A stretch of 64,000 nucleotides of DNA from Zeugodacus cucurbitae (GCF_028554725.1 NC_071667.1:54491501-54555500), one strand, 5' to 3'. Shown: positions 11,826 to 24,038, numbered from the stretch's first letter. Made by a program: numbers and translations. Notes: generated by a model from the sequence alone, not told the origin.

Positions 11826-11829
11826 TATT

Positions 11830-12185
11830 TTGTAGATAATTGCATAAGTCCGGACTATCAGGTGGAGGAATACGCACGCCCATTCCAGACCAAAAATACT
11901 GAAACTTCTGGCGAATCACTATAGATGAAGTCTAACGGAATATTATCATATTGACCATTGCCTAAGCTGGCCATTTCTGAGCGATTTCTTTCTTCAGGCG
12001 TCGAAATAGTTGATTCATCCCATCAAAAACATATCAAAACATTCCTGACCGTCAATCCCGGCTTGGCCAACATTTATTCCGGCTCATCGCGATTCGATTG
12101 CGACTTTTTTCGCTTGACTTTGTCGTAAGTGAGTTCCTAGCAATCAAAAAAGTGCTTTCATGACAGTCCGACTCGATGAAACCAA
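11830..12185 (-). pseudogene. mariner transposase remnant
   Basis: Minus-strand translation, with two or more frameshifts and stops, gives LTYDKVKRKKSQSNRDEPE, MLAKPGLTVRNVLIC, then KKEIAQKWPA and finally a segment ending PPPDSPDL. These match in order the mariner catalytic core: first D region, the AKPGLT-x-RKV-L segment, and the PPYSPDL third-D motif. The copy is badly decayed and lacks both ends. The Tigger-like MITE adjoins its 3' side. Confidence 0.65.
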
Positions 12186-12199
12186 AATTGTCTGTTACA

Positions 12200-13490
12200 G
12201 TATCATGATCATAAACACTATACATTAAATTTTTAATAATATTTTATTATAAAAAAAATTAAAGAAAATTTCCATCAATTAAGTTTTAAATGTAAATAAA
12301 AAATAGAAATATGTTATTTATAATAACATGTTTTTCCCATTCAGACACCATTCATATATTATTTAGCATCACATTTTGTTGAAATAGCTGCTAAAAATTT
12401 TAGCAATCTAAGTGTTTCGCTAAATTGCTTCTTTGAATTCGAAAATATATTTGTAATTCGGTTAAATTAACTTAGCAGTGTTAATTTTCCTAACTTGAAA
12501 CAGAGAAGACCGCCATCGTGAACTGAAATGCTAATAACAATAACAACAAAATTCATAGGTACCACAATGCTTACATACATATGTAAATACAACAACATAC
12601 AACCTTCAACCAAACAAATTTTAGGCGCAAATGAATTGCCGAAACATTTCTAGCCACTGTTTTCCTTAGCGTTTCCCTTCGACCGTTTCAGGCAACGCCA
12701 CCAACCCAGCAACCGCAGCTACTGTTTGGTGTGTGTATGTGTACTCGTACATGCTTGTCGGTGACACCTGCTGAACTGTCGATTGCAATAATTAAAAACA
12801 AATAAGTAAACACATTTTTGTTGTTCAACTAATTGAAGTTCAAATAACTGATATTTTTACTAATGGCACCAGCCGGACCACCCAGAAAGCAAATGTTGGT
12901 AGCGTAACTTGAATTCAATTCAACAACGGCAGCCAATATAAGCATTGTACATATATATGTGTATATGTATATGATTGTTAGCGGGTAGTATTAAACCGGT
13001 TTTGTGTTGCAGCAAAGTGAATGAAGGCATAGTGTCCAGCTTTTTGGGGGTTTTCCAAGCACAACATCTTCAAAAACATTTCTTATACATACATATGCAT
13101 GTACATATAAGTAAATTTGAATAAATAAATAAAATAAATATTGATCGGCGATTGGTTGTTGAATTTGCTGTGATTGAAGCGAAGCTCACCTCCGCGGCGT
13201 ACGAAACACTCTCATTAGCGCATGGCTGGAAAGGGTGGGCGGGCATTATAAATATGCGTCTTTATGTGGTGTTAACTTGCTTTCAAGAGGATATATTTAT
13301 ATTTTATTTATTATATATGTATATAATTGCGTTTATGTCAAATTTATCTGAGCCAATGATACCTCTGTTGAAAACCCGAAAGATATAGGTCTTTTTATTT
13401 TAAAATTAAAATTTAGGGAATTGTATAAATTAAAAAAGCACTCATTCAAGGTCCTGTCAATTTGTCATGCTCAACTCAGATGTATAAATC
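12200..13490. other. Non-coding, no gene recognised
   Basis: A+T-rich with TATG/CATA tracts. A moderately G+C-rich patch at about 12,640-12,780 shows no splice-supported coding frame. Confidence 0.4.
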
Positions 13491-13499
13491 CTTTGATCA

Positions 13500-14216
13500 T
13501 TGCAACAAAAATTGTCAGCAATCAAAAGATCAAAAAAGGGAGATACCACAATCTGTGCCAGTTATCGTAGGATAAGCCTCCTAAATATCGCCTATAAGGT
13601 TATATCGAGCGTACTGTGTGAAAGACTAAAGCCCACCGTCAACAAACTGATTGGACCTTATCAGGGTGTCTTTAGACCTGGAAAATCCATAACTGACCAG
13701 ATATTCACCATGCGCCAAATCTTGGAGAAGACCCGTGAAAAGAGGATCGACACACACCACCTTTTTGTCGATTTAAAGCTGCTTTCGACAGCACGAAAAG
13801 GAGTTGTCTCTATGCCGCGTTGCCTGAATTTGGTATTCCTGCAAAACTAATACAGCTGTTTTAGTTTTCGAGAGGAAATTTTTGTGCAAGATTTACGGTC
13901 CTTTAAACATTGGCAACAGCGAATACCGCAGACGATGGAACGATGAGCTGTTTAAGTTATTCGACGACATTACATAGTTCAGCGAATAAAAAGACAGCGG
14001 CTATGCTGGCTAGGTCATGTTATCCAAATGGACGAAAACACTCCGGCTTTGAAAGTGTTCGATGCAGTACCCGCCGGGGGAAGCCGAGGAAGGGGAAGAC
14101 CTCCACTCCGTTGGAGGAACCTGGTGGAGAGTGACCTGGTTACACTTGGGATCTCCAACTGGCGCCGAACTGCGAAGGAAAGAGAGGAGTGGCGAGCTAA
14201 GAACTTAAGAATATAA
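13500..14216 (+). pseudogene. Non-LTR retrotransposon with RT fragment and ORF2 tail (copy 2)
   Basis: At 13,500-13,850 the reverse transcriptase fingers/palm start is readable: KKGDTTICASYRRISLLNIA, YKVISSVLCERLKP, GPYQGVFRPGKSITDQIF and RQILEKTREKRIDTHHLFVD. The frame breaks at the point where the first catalytic Asp (FVDLKxAFDS) should be. The middle of ORF2 is missing; from about 13,910 the tail resumes (NSEYRRRWNDELF, MDENTPALKV, then a segment ending RGRGRPPLRW and LGISNWRRTAKEREEW). An internal deletion has therefore joined the RT start to the C-terminal tail. Inactive. Confidence 0.85.
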
Positions 14217-14219
14217 AGT

Positions 14220-16795
14220 TTTTAGTCGAATGTTTATTTTTCAACCTAAAAATTGCTTACTCGGCATTGATTTCCTTTTACTCGCGAGTGAGGAGATTTA
14301 ATGTTTTCTCCACAGTGTAAAAGGATTGAATTATTTTACACTGTAATGCTCGAGTAATTTCATTTAAATTTTAATAGAGTTGATAATATGCATCAAGTTT
14401 TCTAATTTGTTTGTTTTTTTTTTACGAATTTTTCATTATTTCGAGCCAAGACCCATACCGCGTTTGAGGATTTTTCATCCTTCATACGTTGTATCCTTAG
14501 ATAGCCGGTTACAGCTTCCAGCTTACCTATGGCTCCTTGTTTCTCCCTTAGTATCGCTGGGGCTCGATGTCATTGCTTTTTTTCGCTATTGTGGTCTCTG
14601 TTGTGGAACTTCATATGTTTCTAACACTCAACGCTAGACTAGCTAAAACTAAATAGTTTGACGGTCTGAACCTTTTAAAGTCGGTCTAATGAGTCAGTCT
14701 CTAATAGCACGGTAAAACCAACGTTTTTTCTTAAGAGCGACCGGTTTTGGAAGGTATCGATTCTAATACAGTCGAATTAACCTCCTGGCTTTAAATTGCC
14801 CAATGTGCACGAGTCGTATAATACGGTGTATTAGGGGTTGGCAGCTTCTGCTCACGGTTCTCATGTACTTGCTGACAGACATCTCATCTGCTAAGATGGC
14901 TGATACAGAGTGTCTACTTTCGCAGGTGAAAATAAAGAATCGAAAATCCCCGATTTTGTTCTATCTGTATTCCATATAAAGGATTAGTTTACGTACATAG
15001 ATAGCACCATTTTAAAAAGATTCTTATAACGATTTCTGAAGGTACAGCAGAGTCACTTTGGAGCAAAGTCCTTAAAGTCTACGCTGATCTTCTGAGAATG
15101 CTGTAAGGTTTTTGTCTTTCCATATAATATTATAATCTGTTGACCAGAGGCTGAATTAAATAAGAATACAAAACAAAAACGGTGGTTTCACTATCCGGTC
15201 CAAACTGAATGCCTTCGGTGTATGAATAATTAAATATTTAAGAGCGTATTTATTATATTCGGTGTGTACTACACAAATAGTGATTATATTTATAGTGAAT
15301 AGAAATATTTTAAAATGTTTTTATTCTTGTGCAGATTGTGTAGAATGTAGAAAATCAGCGCGCTGTAGACATTTTAATTACTTTTTGCGCATAAAATATT
15401 TCACAAAAATAATTCCTAATGAAAACAATTGCAAATCTCATGTGCAATTAAAGAATTTCCACCGAAAGGGCATGAAACTGCTGAAACCGTCCTAAACGGC
15501 AGCAGCAATAGCCGCAGTGTGTGGAGCAACGCCAACCGCACCATCAGCTTCAGTTGGCAAGTTCTGCAGCGGCCGCCATAGCCACCAACACCAACACAAA
15601 CACCTTCGAAAACATCCGCCTTGGGGAAAGTGTGTGTTTGCTTGCGAAGGCGCACGGCGTTGCGTCAATATGGCATGCTGATGTTGTGACGTGGCAGAGC
15701 GCTGCGCGTTGCAACGGTAAAACAGCAAAATGCAGCAGCTAGAGGATGGCGACCAAAAGCCACTCAGTACGGGGCTTCACGCTCGATACACTTGAATGAA
15801 TGAACGCTTCGACGGAATTCTGATTTGTGGCTGCATATGTTGTGCCCGATAGTGTGGCGGCGCGATGAAGATCGACAAAAGCCCGCCATACGAAAGCATG
15901 GACCACAGAAGCGGGATGCGTCGGCATTGCCTGTTGCTCGGCAATATTTCACATTAGCCATTGCGGTGTTTTCTTTGGCAGCCCATCTCTATGTAGTATG
16001 GGTTCATATATAAATATGTATGTATGTGTTTGAAAAGGTGAAATCAAATGAAATTATAGGCGAATCAAGCAGGAAGAAATAGCAGCTTAAGAGAATCATA
16101 TGCGATAGATAGAAAAAAACTCTGTGGTGAAAGTATGCTTCGTACAGACGACGCTCACATATAAGTAAATATAAATATATGATTTTCAGCGTTACTGTAA
16201 ATGCAAACAGTCGTCACGCCGCCATACAACGGACCCGAGAACAATTTGCCTAGCAGTCAGCCCGTTGAACTCGCCGAAAATTGGCTGCGGTTGTTGGATT
16301 CGAGCGTTCAACGCTTTTTCCGCATCGTGATATTCGATGATAGACGCGTTTTAGATGCATAAAATTGCTTACTATAAATAAAATTTAATGAAATACAATT
16401 CTTTCTGCCACCAACTAACCATTCCAAACCCACCCAACTGCCGCCCTTTACCTTGTGGCGCAATTTGTCACACACATACACCCATGCTTTGTGAGCATAG
16501 CGGTATAAACATATGTAGGCACTAGAGTTAATTTTTTAAATTATTTTCGAATCGTTTTTAAATTTATATTTAAGCGTGCCGTTGTCGGCATAAAGTTTTC
16601 CTGCTTCATGTGTCTCAGTTATTGCCATCTTCTATCGTTTATGAGTTATAATGCGCAATTTGACGGCGCTAAGTGATGCGAAACTATTTGGTATAAGAAT
16701 ATCTGCGGTAAATATTTTATGATTTCGTTGCGGAAGATAAGAAATTATTTGTTTTGCTTTATTTAGAATTTCTATGACACAAGGAATATGTAGAT
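14220..16795. other. Non-coding, includes a G+C-richer patch of unknown nature
   Basis: No supported gene. 15,480-15,960 and 16,195-16,350 are clearly richer in G+C than their surroundings and hold several overlapping short frames on both strands (e.g. 15,521-15,742), with GCAGCAGCAA and CAACACCAACACAAAC tracts usual in fly 5' UTRs. They could be untranslated exons or promoters of a gene outside the window, but no splice chain could be built. Confidence 0.35.
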
Positions 16796-17198
16796 CACTT
16801 AAGGGGTTAGGTGCCTTTCAGAGGTTGTACAAATGGGTATTTTCATAATTTTTTTTTAATATGTGCAATCAGATCTAAACAATTCAGCATATCAAAGATG
16901 CATATTGAAATGGTATTTTGTGAAATACTTATTTAAAAATTACGAAAATTCAGCCGTTGATACCTCATCTCTCACGACGTGTCCAAAAAAAGCTCTTGCC
17001 GTGGACAGCATAACTCATTATTGCTTCATCCAAAATCAATAAATTAAACATATTTCGCTAGTACTTGAAAATCTCGTCATTTAACGAAGGAAAAAACTAT
17101 TAAAATTTGAACTTTTGACAGATTTTTAACAAATACTGACTTTTTTGTCATAATTCCCATAAAAAAAAATAAAAATCCTTCAATCAGTAACTAGATAA

Positions 17199-17860
17199 TC
17201 TATATTACTATTATAAAGAAGAATGATTTGTATGTATGTTTGTATTGAATAAACTCGAAAACTACTGTGCCGATTTCAAAAATTATTTCACCATTGGAAA
17301 ACTACATTCACCCCGAGTAACATAGGCTATATTTATTGCTAGAATCTTAACTTTCTGGAAATAGTTCCCAGGTGGAGGTATCAAAAAGACTCCGTGATGG
17401 AGAATCTTAATCTGAAACTGAAAATCGTCTTCCAAGTCATTCTCTTCGCATCGCAATCGCGTGCCAGAGAGTGGAGTAACGACTGCTCGCAGCTGCTTGC
17501 TGAACAAAATTTCAAAACCTGCCAAGTACGCGCTTGAGCGTCGAGTACGTAGCGTGTGCAACTGCTTGAAGAAAACAATATTAGAAATATACAAGCTCGC
17601 ACTAGACCGTCGAACTCTGAGCTTTTCCAACGTCTGAATAATCAGAGAAAAAGACAACGGCCACAAAAGACTAGAGATCGTAATTAAGTTTAAGCTCAAA
17701 TAATATATAATTTCATGTTCGAATTGTCCTCATTTTACTTTTTTTAAATGAACTCGCGCCAGTATATACATATGTATGGGAGAGTGTGTATAAGTGTGTA
17801 AAAACATATAACTTTTGAAACGTTTGTTTAAGCCCGTGCGAAGTCGGAGTGGTCTGCTAG
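17199..17860 (+). mobile_element. Non-autonomous Helitron, complete (about 662 bp)
   Basis: The 5' end TCTATATTACTATTATAAAG and the 3' end ...GTCTGCTAG|T have the TC...CTRR termini of Helitrons. The insertion lies between A (17,198) and T (17,861) without a target-site duplication, as Helitrons do. Internal phrases such as CACCCCGAGTAACATAGGCT and the GC-rich CCCGTGCGAAGTCGG just before the 3' end match a Helitron type widespread in insects. There is no Rep/helicase gene. A 138-codon minus-strand reading frame (17,283-17,699) covers the two 67-bp internal repeats and is not a recognisable protein. The element sits inside an older repeat. Confidence 0.8.
17470..17620 (+). repeat. Two imperfect 67-bp tandem repeats inside the Helitron
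   Basis: Two adjacent units align: CAGCTGCTTGCTGAACAAAA...GCGCTTGAGCGTCGA and CAACTGCTTGAAGAAAACAA...GCACTAGACCGTCGA. Both open with an A(G/A)CTGCTTG motif and end in CGTCGA. Confidence 0.6.
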
Positions 17861-18356
17861 TATTATATAAAAGATGTGCGCAAAATTTGAACAAAATCGC
17901 TTCATAATTTTTCGAGAAATCGTTTCCACCAACTTAAAAAATTTAGTTTTGAGATAAACGCGTTTAGAATTTTAAATTGTAACTGCCTTGGCCTGATGGG
18001 CGGAACTTCCAAAGGGTCTATATTTTAACTCGGATCGATTTGTTATTTTTGAAGAATGTTTTAAACATATTATACTATTTAATAAGACAAAACGAGAGCT
18101 TTGAGCCCGCCACGGCTGAAGCAAAGATCCATAAAAAAAGGTGAAAATTTACGGGGTCAAGGTGGTTACCAATTAAGGCTTTAAATATTTTCAAAATGTT
18201 TCATAGTGCTTTTTAAAGAGTACAGTAGTATTTTATAATTCAAAGATGGAAGGAAGAAGATTTATTCATAATTGGTGAAATTTTGGCCTTTTATTAAAGA
18301 GTACAAATATTGATTGATCGTTTAACCATGATTTAGCGAACAGCAAGGAATGAATA

Positions 18357-18690
18357 AAAGATTGTCGTGTTGGAATGCGTACACGGCGGAGATTCCGTAA
18401 TGGTGTGGGCTGCCTTTTGTTATGCAGGAAAGACCCCAATATGCTATATATCGACAAAAATGAATGCATCGATTTGAACTTACTCGATGATAAATTAATA
18501 GAATTTCCAGCACAAATTGTCGGGGATAATTGGACTTTCCAGCACGACAATGCTCCAATTCACAATGCAACTCTTACTAAAACGTTTTTCAAGTACAGAA
18601 AAATACCGCTTTTGGATTGGCTAGTAAAAAATCCAGATTTGTACCCTATTGGGGATCTATGGGAAATATTATTCGCTAAGGTTTTTTAAA
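18357..18690 (+). pseudogene. Tc1-like transposase, C-terminal remnant
   Basis: A frame-shifted copy. One frame gives GDSVMVWAAFCYAGKTP at about 18,390-18,435, and another gives LIEFPAQIVGDNWTFQHDNA, PIHNATLTKTFFK, then a segment with NPDLYPIGDLWEILFAK. The QHDNAPIH (second Asp) and PDL-P-I--LW (third acidic residue region) motifs are those of Tc1 family transposases. The N-terminus and terminal repeats were not found. A 24-bp phrase at its start (AAAAGATTGTCGTGTTGGAA) recurs almost identically at 19,371-19,395. Confidence 0.75.
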
Positions 18691-18699
18691 ATTGACGCC

Positions 18700-20790
18700 A
18701 ATATAATACCGCAAAAGAGTAAAAATGACAATACAGCTAAAATAGACTTAAATCAGCATGACGACGCTAAAATGTTTGTTTGATTCAATGTCATCACGTC
18801 TTAATCAAGTCAAAATTCATAAAGAAAAGCTAATTAATAACTGATAACCTTAATTCATCAAATGCACATATAAATATTTTCTATCAAACACATTTTTACT
18901 TCTTATTTTTTTCGCATATAATTATGTTCCGTGATTAAAACCAAACGCTTTCTTTAGTGTCTGAATAAGAACTCAATTTTTTACTTTATTTCATTTGCAC
19001 TTATCCTATCTTAGTTTTAAAGTTTAATCTCAATTACTCTCTTTACATATGTATCCTCTTGTTCTCTTACTCTAATTTCTCTTATTAAACTAAAGTAGTT
19101 AGTTATTACAATAACATATGTAATTTTAATTATGTAAATATAAATGTAGATATGTTTGATATGTACGTGTATGGATAATATTATATGTGTATGTGGGTGA
19201 TGTGGATGCTTACATTACTATATACATACTAAAGGAATTTCAATTTATTTTTGCTATGTGATCTAACTATAAATACAAATAATTAAACAAAAAACAAAAC
19301 TTCGCTAGGGCCTTTTATTTTAATTTTTTAATAGTTTGAAGTCGTGCACATATAATTTCTTTACTTAGGTAAAAGATTGTCGTGTTAGAATGCGCATAGT
19401 AAAGACATATCGTTATTTTCGAATTGAAACATTCCGATTTTGAAAACGTTCTTATACATACATATGTATGCGAATCCATTATATCATCCCTCCGGTTCTA
19501 CTGCTGTCCTCCATTTTGTTTCAGCCGAATTTGGCTCTTTACCAATCCTTATCCATTGATTGCGGTTTATGAGGAGCAGTTTTTGATGACGCAGTGGAGC
19601 GACGACGTCGAAAGGACAAGGCACGTACCAGAAATAAGTCAGTATAAATGGAATAATTTCTTTTATAAATACAAAAGTTTAAATTTCAACTTTTCGTACA
19701 TAAATACATAATTATGTATGTACTTATCTCGTGGCCGGTGGTATATTATTTAGGATAATCAAAAAAACTCTCAGCGAATGTTTATTATTGTCAATGTTGT
19801 TTTTTTCTATCTGTCTATATATAGTCATATAAAGAAATATACCTCTTTGTACCTACTTATATATGTATGTAAATATATAAGTATTTTTGTCTCCATATAA
19901 GTAGCTGTTCCTTCTTTTTTTCGTATTTGCAGACATATCTACTCTTTTAAAGCCATATTCGCTATTACACCGTTACGCAACATTTAAATACGAAATGTGC
20001 GCGCTAAGCAATAAAATACACTTCAACTTCGCCATTAACACTTCGGTGCTCCGCACACATACGTAATAAAAGTAAAGCAGCTAGAAAATCAAAGCTAAAG
20101 GGCATATGCACTAAAGGGGAAATACCCTTGCAAATACTGAGGCCAACCGTTTGGTATAATTTTCATAGGAAAACATAAAGAACCACTAAATGTAGTTGCT
20201 TAATTCCACTGTAGATTCTGTGAACACTAATATTTCAATTTTAATTTTATTTTATATTTAAAGAGAATTTTGGAAAACGGAAATATTTTGAAATATGTAT
20301 TTTTTCAAAACATAATACTAAAATAAAATCAATATTTATATGCTTGTATATCAATATGTATACAGATAATTCCGTATTAAAGGTTTTATATATTTTTTTA
20401 CATTTACATTTATATTATATTTTTTAAATTTTTTTTTATATTTTTTTTTTGCTAGTTTCAACATAACCTACGTTTTTATCTATATCCACATACCCAAGTA
20501 CATATGTATTTAAATGTATGTGTGTGTACATAAATATAATATAATGAAAATTTTAAAATTTCCATCAATATATGAATATATATTAATATTCAATAATAAT
20601 AATAAATAGTTTATTTTACTTCCTTTATTATAAAGTTCACATCCTTTCGTTTCCTCAAACCGAAGACATATCCTTCCGTTTCCTATACCCGAAGACATAT
20701 TTCAATTTACCCATCGAAGTCATTTCACTCATTTGGAGAGCGGCAACTCTGCGTCTATTGCTAAACAGCTGTTTCACAGCAGCAACAACA
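18700..20790. other. Non-coding; one weak exon-like patch
   Basis: A+T-rich, with many TATGTATG tracts. 19,500-19,640 has better-than-average coding composition (preceded by TTTGTTTCAG; the frames give either YPLIAVYEEQFLMTQWSDDV or a short VERRRRKDKARTRNKS), but no start, no partner exon and no homology that I recognise. Confidence 0.35.
20764..20773. promoter_or_regulatory. AACAGCTGTT core-promoter-type E-box
   Basis: A palindromic AACAGCTGTT lies about 490 bp upstream of the Alg12 ATG and 21 bp before the small reading frame at 20,794. This motif is frequent near transcription starts of broadly expressed Drosophila genes. Assignment as promoter is inference. Confidence 0.35.
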
Positions 20791-20793
20791 AAA

Positions 20794-20931
20794 ATGATGC
20801 ACAACATTCAACACACCGTCAGCGACGTGGAATTGACAAAAACTAAATTTAGAATAATAAAGTCCATATATTGGAAAAATGGCAATAAACAGCACATCGG
20901 CGTGATGTTAATCGCCAGCGTATTAGTGTAA
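20794..20931 (+). CDS. Candidate small reading frame (45 aa) upstream of Alg12
   Basis: An ATGATG start in a good fly initiation context (CAACAAAAATG) opens 45 codons ending TAA. The protein begins MMHNIQHTVSDVELTKTKF, has a basic middle (IYWKNGNK) and a hydrophobic end (GVMLIASVLV). It lies 330 bp before the Alg12 ATG on the same strand and close behind an E-box, so it could be an upstream reading frame in an Alg12 leader or a separate small gene. The length alone is not significant; no family is recognised. Confidence 0.25.
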   Translation: MMHNIQHTVSDVELTKTKFRIIKSIYWKNGNKQHIGVMLIASVLV

Positions 20932-21259
20932 ATGTCAGGGAAACAATAGATTAACAAATTGTAGGAAAAACAAAAAACAAAGTGTTAAAGAGTTTCCTGG
21001 AGTCAAAGTTCTGCACAGGTGCCGCTCAACATCGTAGAGCTATTCCGCATAGATAAGCGAACGTAAATTTTATATGAATATAGCATAGTGGAAAATTCGG
21101 GAATCGTATTGTGGATAAAATGCCATTATGTAATTAAGTTAATTGACCATCGATACGTACACCGTTAATTACGCTTCGCGCGGATTGTTATTTAAATAAC
21201 TACTTGTGGCTTTAAGTCTTTACTACATCGGTATTTAATTGGAAACTAGTCCAGCTACG

Positions 21260-24038
21260 ATGGATTCATTATTATTTTTAACGGCTGCGGCGCATCTGTT
21301 TTACACGCCATTCACAAAAGTGGAGGAGAGTTTCAATATGCAAGCTATGCATGATATTCTATATTTAAGACAAAATTTTACGCAGGTTTGTTGTATTTTG
21401 GAAATTACAATGACAATACTAATTTGTAATAATTTTTAATACATTCTACTTCGCACAGTATGATCATCATGATTTCCCCGGTGTGGTACCGCGTACTTTT
21501 CTCGGTCCGCTTGTTATCTCCATATTGTCCTCACCATTTGTTATACTTTTTGAAACACTCAGCATGAATAAATTTTGGGCGCAGTATGTTGGTAAGCATG
21601 CGTATAATATGTTCGTATTATAACAGTACCTAATTATTGGTTATACACTTGCAGTTCGTTTAGTTTTAGCCGCGGTAGTAACTGCCTCATGGCACAATTT
21701 CCGTCGTGTGATAACCAAACAGTTTGGCACAGATGTGCGTCTCTGGTTTACCATAATCACACTGACACAGTTTCATTTCATATTCTATATGAGTCGACCA
21801 TTGCCTAATGTTATAGCTTTGCCCGTTGGTAAGTTGTCACTGCATACAATTATGTATTTTATATATAAATGCTTAAAATTGTTTTTTTATCTGTTTCTTA
21901 GTACTGTATGCGCTGGCATTTTGGTTACAAGGCCAAACGAAACCCTTCATTATATGTTCCGGCATCGCAATATTGATATTTCGTTCAGAACTTTTAATAT
22001 TCTTGGGCCTTTTACTAACTTATGACTTGGTTTATCGAAAACTTAGCATTTCAAGGTAAACTCAACAAACACACACTACAACTCGCTTTGTACAATCCAT
22101 CCAATACTTTTATGTTTAAAAAATATATGTTAATACATTTACAGCGTACTAAAAATAGCATTACCCGCAGGTTTAGCTATTTTGGTCACAACCATTGTTT
22201 TGGACTCGTTTTTCTGGCGTCGTCTCTTGTGGCCGGAGGGTGAAGTACTCTGGTACAACACAATATTGAATAAAAGCGCCGATTGGGGTGTATCCTTTGA
22301 AAGTTACAATTTGTTTTGAAACGTATACCAAATAATTCAAAATTAGTTTATTGTTATTTTTCGGCTTTTCCTTGACTTAAACCTTTGACTTACAGACTTC
22401 GCCGTTTTTATGGTATTTCTATTCAGCATTACCACGCGCTCTTGGCGCTTCAATAATACTGGTGCCAATAGGTTTCTGTTTGGAACGGCGCATACGTCCA
22501 TTAGTGCTGGCGGCCTTGGCATTTGTACTCATCTACTCAATCCTACCGCACAAAGAGTTGCGCTTTATTGTTTATGTGTTCCCTGTGCTCAATTTGGCGG
22601 CTGCTTGTGCCTGTACACGTTTGTACGAAAATTGTTATATACTATAAATATTGTTCTTCTAATAATTTGTATAATTTTTTACAGCTGGCTGAATAGCGGC
22701 AAATCATTGTGGCATCAAGTACTTGCATTTGGTGCAGGTGCGCATTTATTAGTCAATATACTTATAACGGTATTCCTTTTGGTTGTATCAAGTACCAATT
22801 ATCCAGGTGGTGTGGCATTAACGCGTCTGCATCGTCTGGAGGCACAAACAGCTAATGTGTCCGTGCATATAGCTAATTTAGCGGCACAAAGTGGAGTTTC
22901 ACGATTTTTACAAATCCGTGATGACTGGCAGTAAGTTGAGACTAAATTTTATTCGTAAATTATTTACTACATATTCGTACTTATTTACAGCTATTGCAAA
23001 AATGAATCGATAACTTATGATGCTCAGCAGACGCGTCATTACACACATCTCTTGGTGGAAGCAAAGAATAAAAATAATGTGCAACTATGGTCAACACTGC
23101 AGCAAGAGTTTGAAATTGCAGAGTTTGTCGATTGTTTCAATAATATTGGCATACAGTATAGCTCATTGGTACCAATACGCATCAAGACCAAACCATGCAT
23201 AGCTATTTTAAAGAGACATAAACTTCCTGTTGATGTCGGAACTAAAAAGAAGACGAAAGACGAGAAAAAAGCGAAAAAGAAGAGTAAAAAGTCAAACGAA
23301 ATCGAAATAGAAACCGTTGAAAGCACCCTTAATCGATTTAATGAAGACGTAAAAGACAATGAAATTCCCAAAGACTTGCACAGCTTAGAAAAGGCAAAAG
23401 ATGAACCTATTGCAGAACCACTACAATTTGCAGAGGAAGTGCAAAGCACACTTAACGATATAGTAGATGCAAAAGCGTCGATCGAGGACGGTTACGTGGA
23501 GGACTGGACATTGGAAGTGGTGGACGATGAAACGTTCGAAGAACCAATTGAAATTCAAACGAATGAAATACAACCAGAACCTAACATTGAAGAACCTATT
23601 GAAGTGCACGAATCTAAAGAAACATCTGCACAACAGTCAGATGCTGACATACAATCAGCTGAAACTGCTGATCAGCAATCGAAAGACATAAACTTCAATG
23701 AACTGCACAATCTGGCGCTAGGTAAGGTGAATCGAAAAACGTTGGCAACCAGACAGAAGATTCGACAACTCATCGAACAGCATTACCGTTCGAAAGGACG
23801 TCAAGTTGAGAATTCAGCCGAAAAAATTGATAAACGTTCCACCAGTGGAAATTTGCCAGCCTCGCGCCAAACAGTTAAATCCATTATAAAACAGGAACGC
23901 ATAAAGGAGATGATCGAACAGATCGCCACCATGGACTTGACACGCATGTGTGACCTGGAGCACATTTCTACAAAAGACTGTCTAAAGCAGGTTATCGACA
24001 AACTGGACGCTGATGATAAGTTAGTGAACAGTAATTGA
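21260..24038 (+). CDS. Alg12: ALG12 dolichyl-P-Man:Man7GlcNAc2-PP-dolichol alpha-1,6-mannosyltransferase
   Basis: An ER multi-span enzyme that adds the eighth mannose to the lipid-linked N-glycan precursor. Eight exons: 21,260-21,385; 21,459-21,591; 21,655-21,828; 21,902-22,055; 22,145-22,289; 22,396-22,622; 22,685-22,930; 22,991-24,038; all junctions keep frame, giving 750 residues. The GT22 signatures are present: acidic first luminal loop FTKVEESFNMQ (residues 18-28), the SELLIFLG segment, and HKELRF (296-301); the C-terminal part has YPGGVALTRLHRL and SGVSRFLQI. The exon 6 donor (TTT|GTACGA) is the least certain. After about residue 480 comes a 270-residue tail, first Lys-rich, then acidic and Gln/Glu-rich, absent from human ALG12 (488 aa); I believe the Drosophila protein is also extended. 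The start is the first ATG in good context; an upstream in-frame TTG is ignored. Convergent with COX7AL 119 bp away. Confidence 0.93.

Noticed and set aside
15480..15960. Cluster of overlapping frames on both strands in a G+C-richer patch
   Set aside because: None has a credible start, splice partner or domain; open frames follow from base composition.
17283..17699. 138-codon minus-strand frame
   Set aside because: Lies wholly inside the non-autonomous Helitron and follows its tandem repeats; no recognisable domain.
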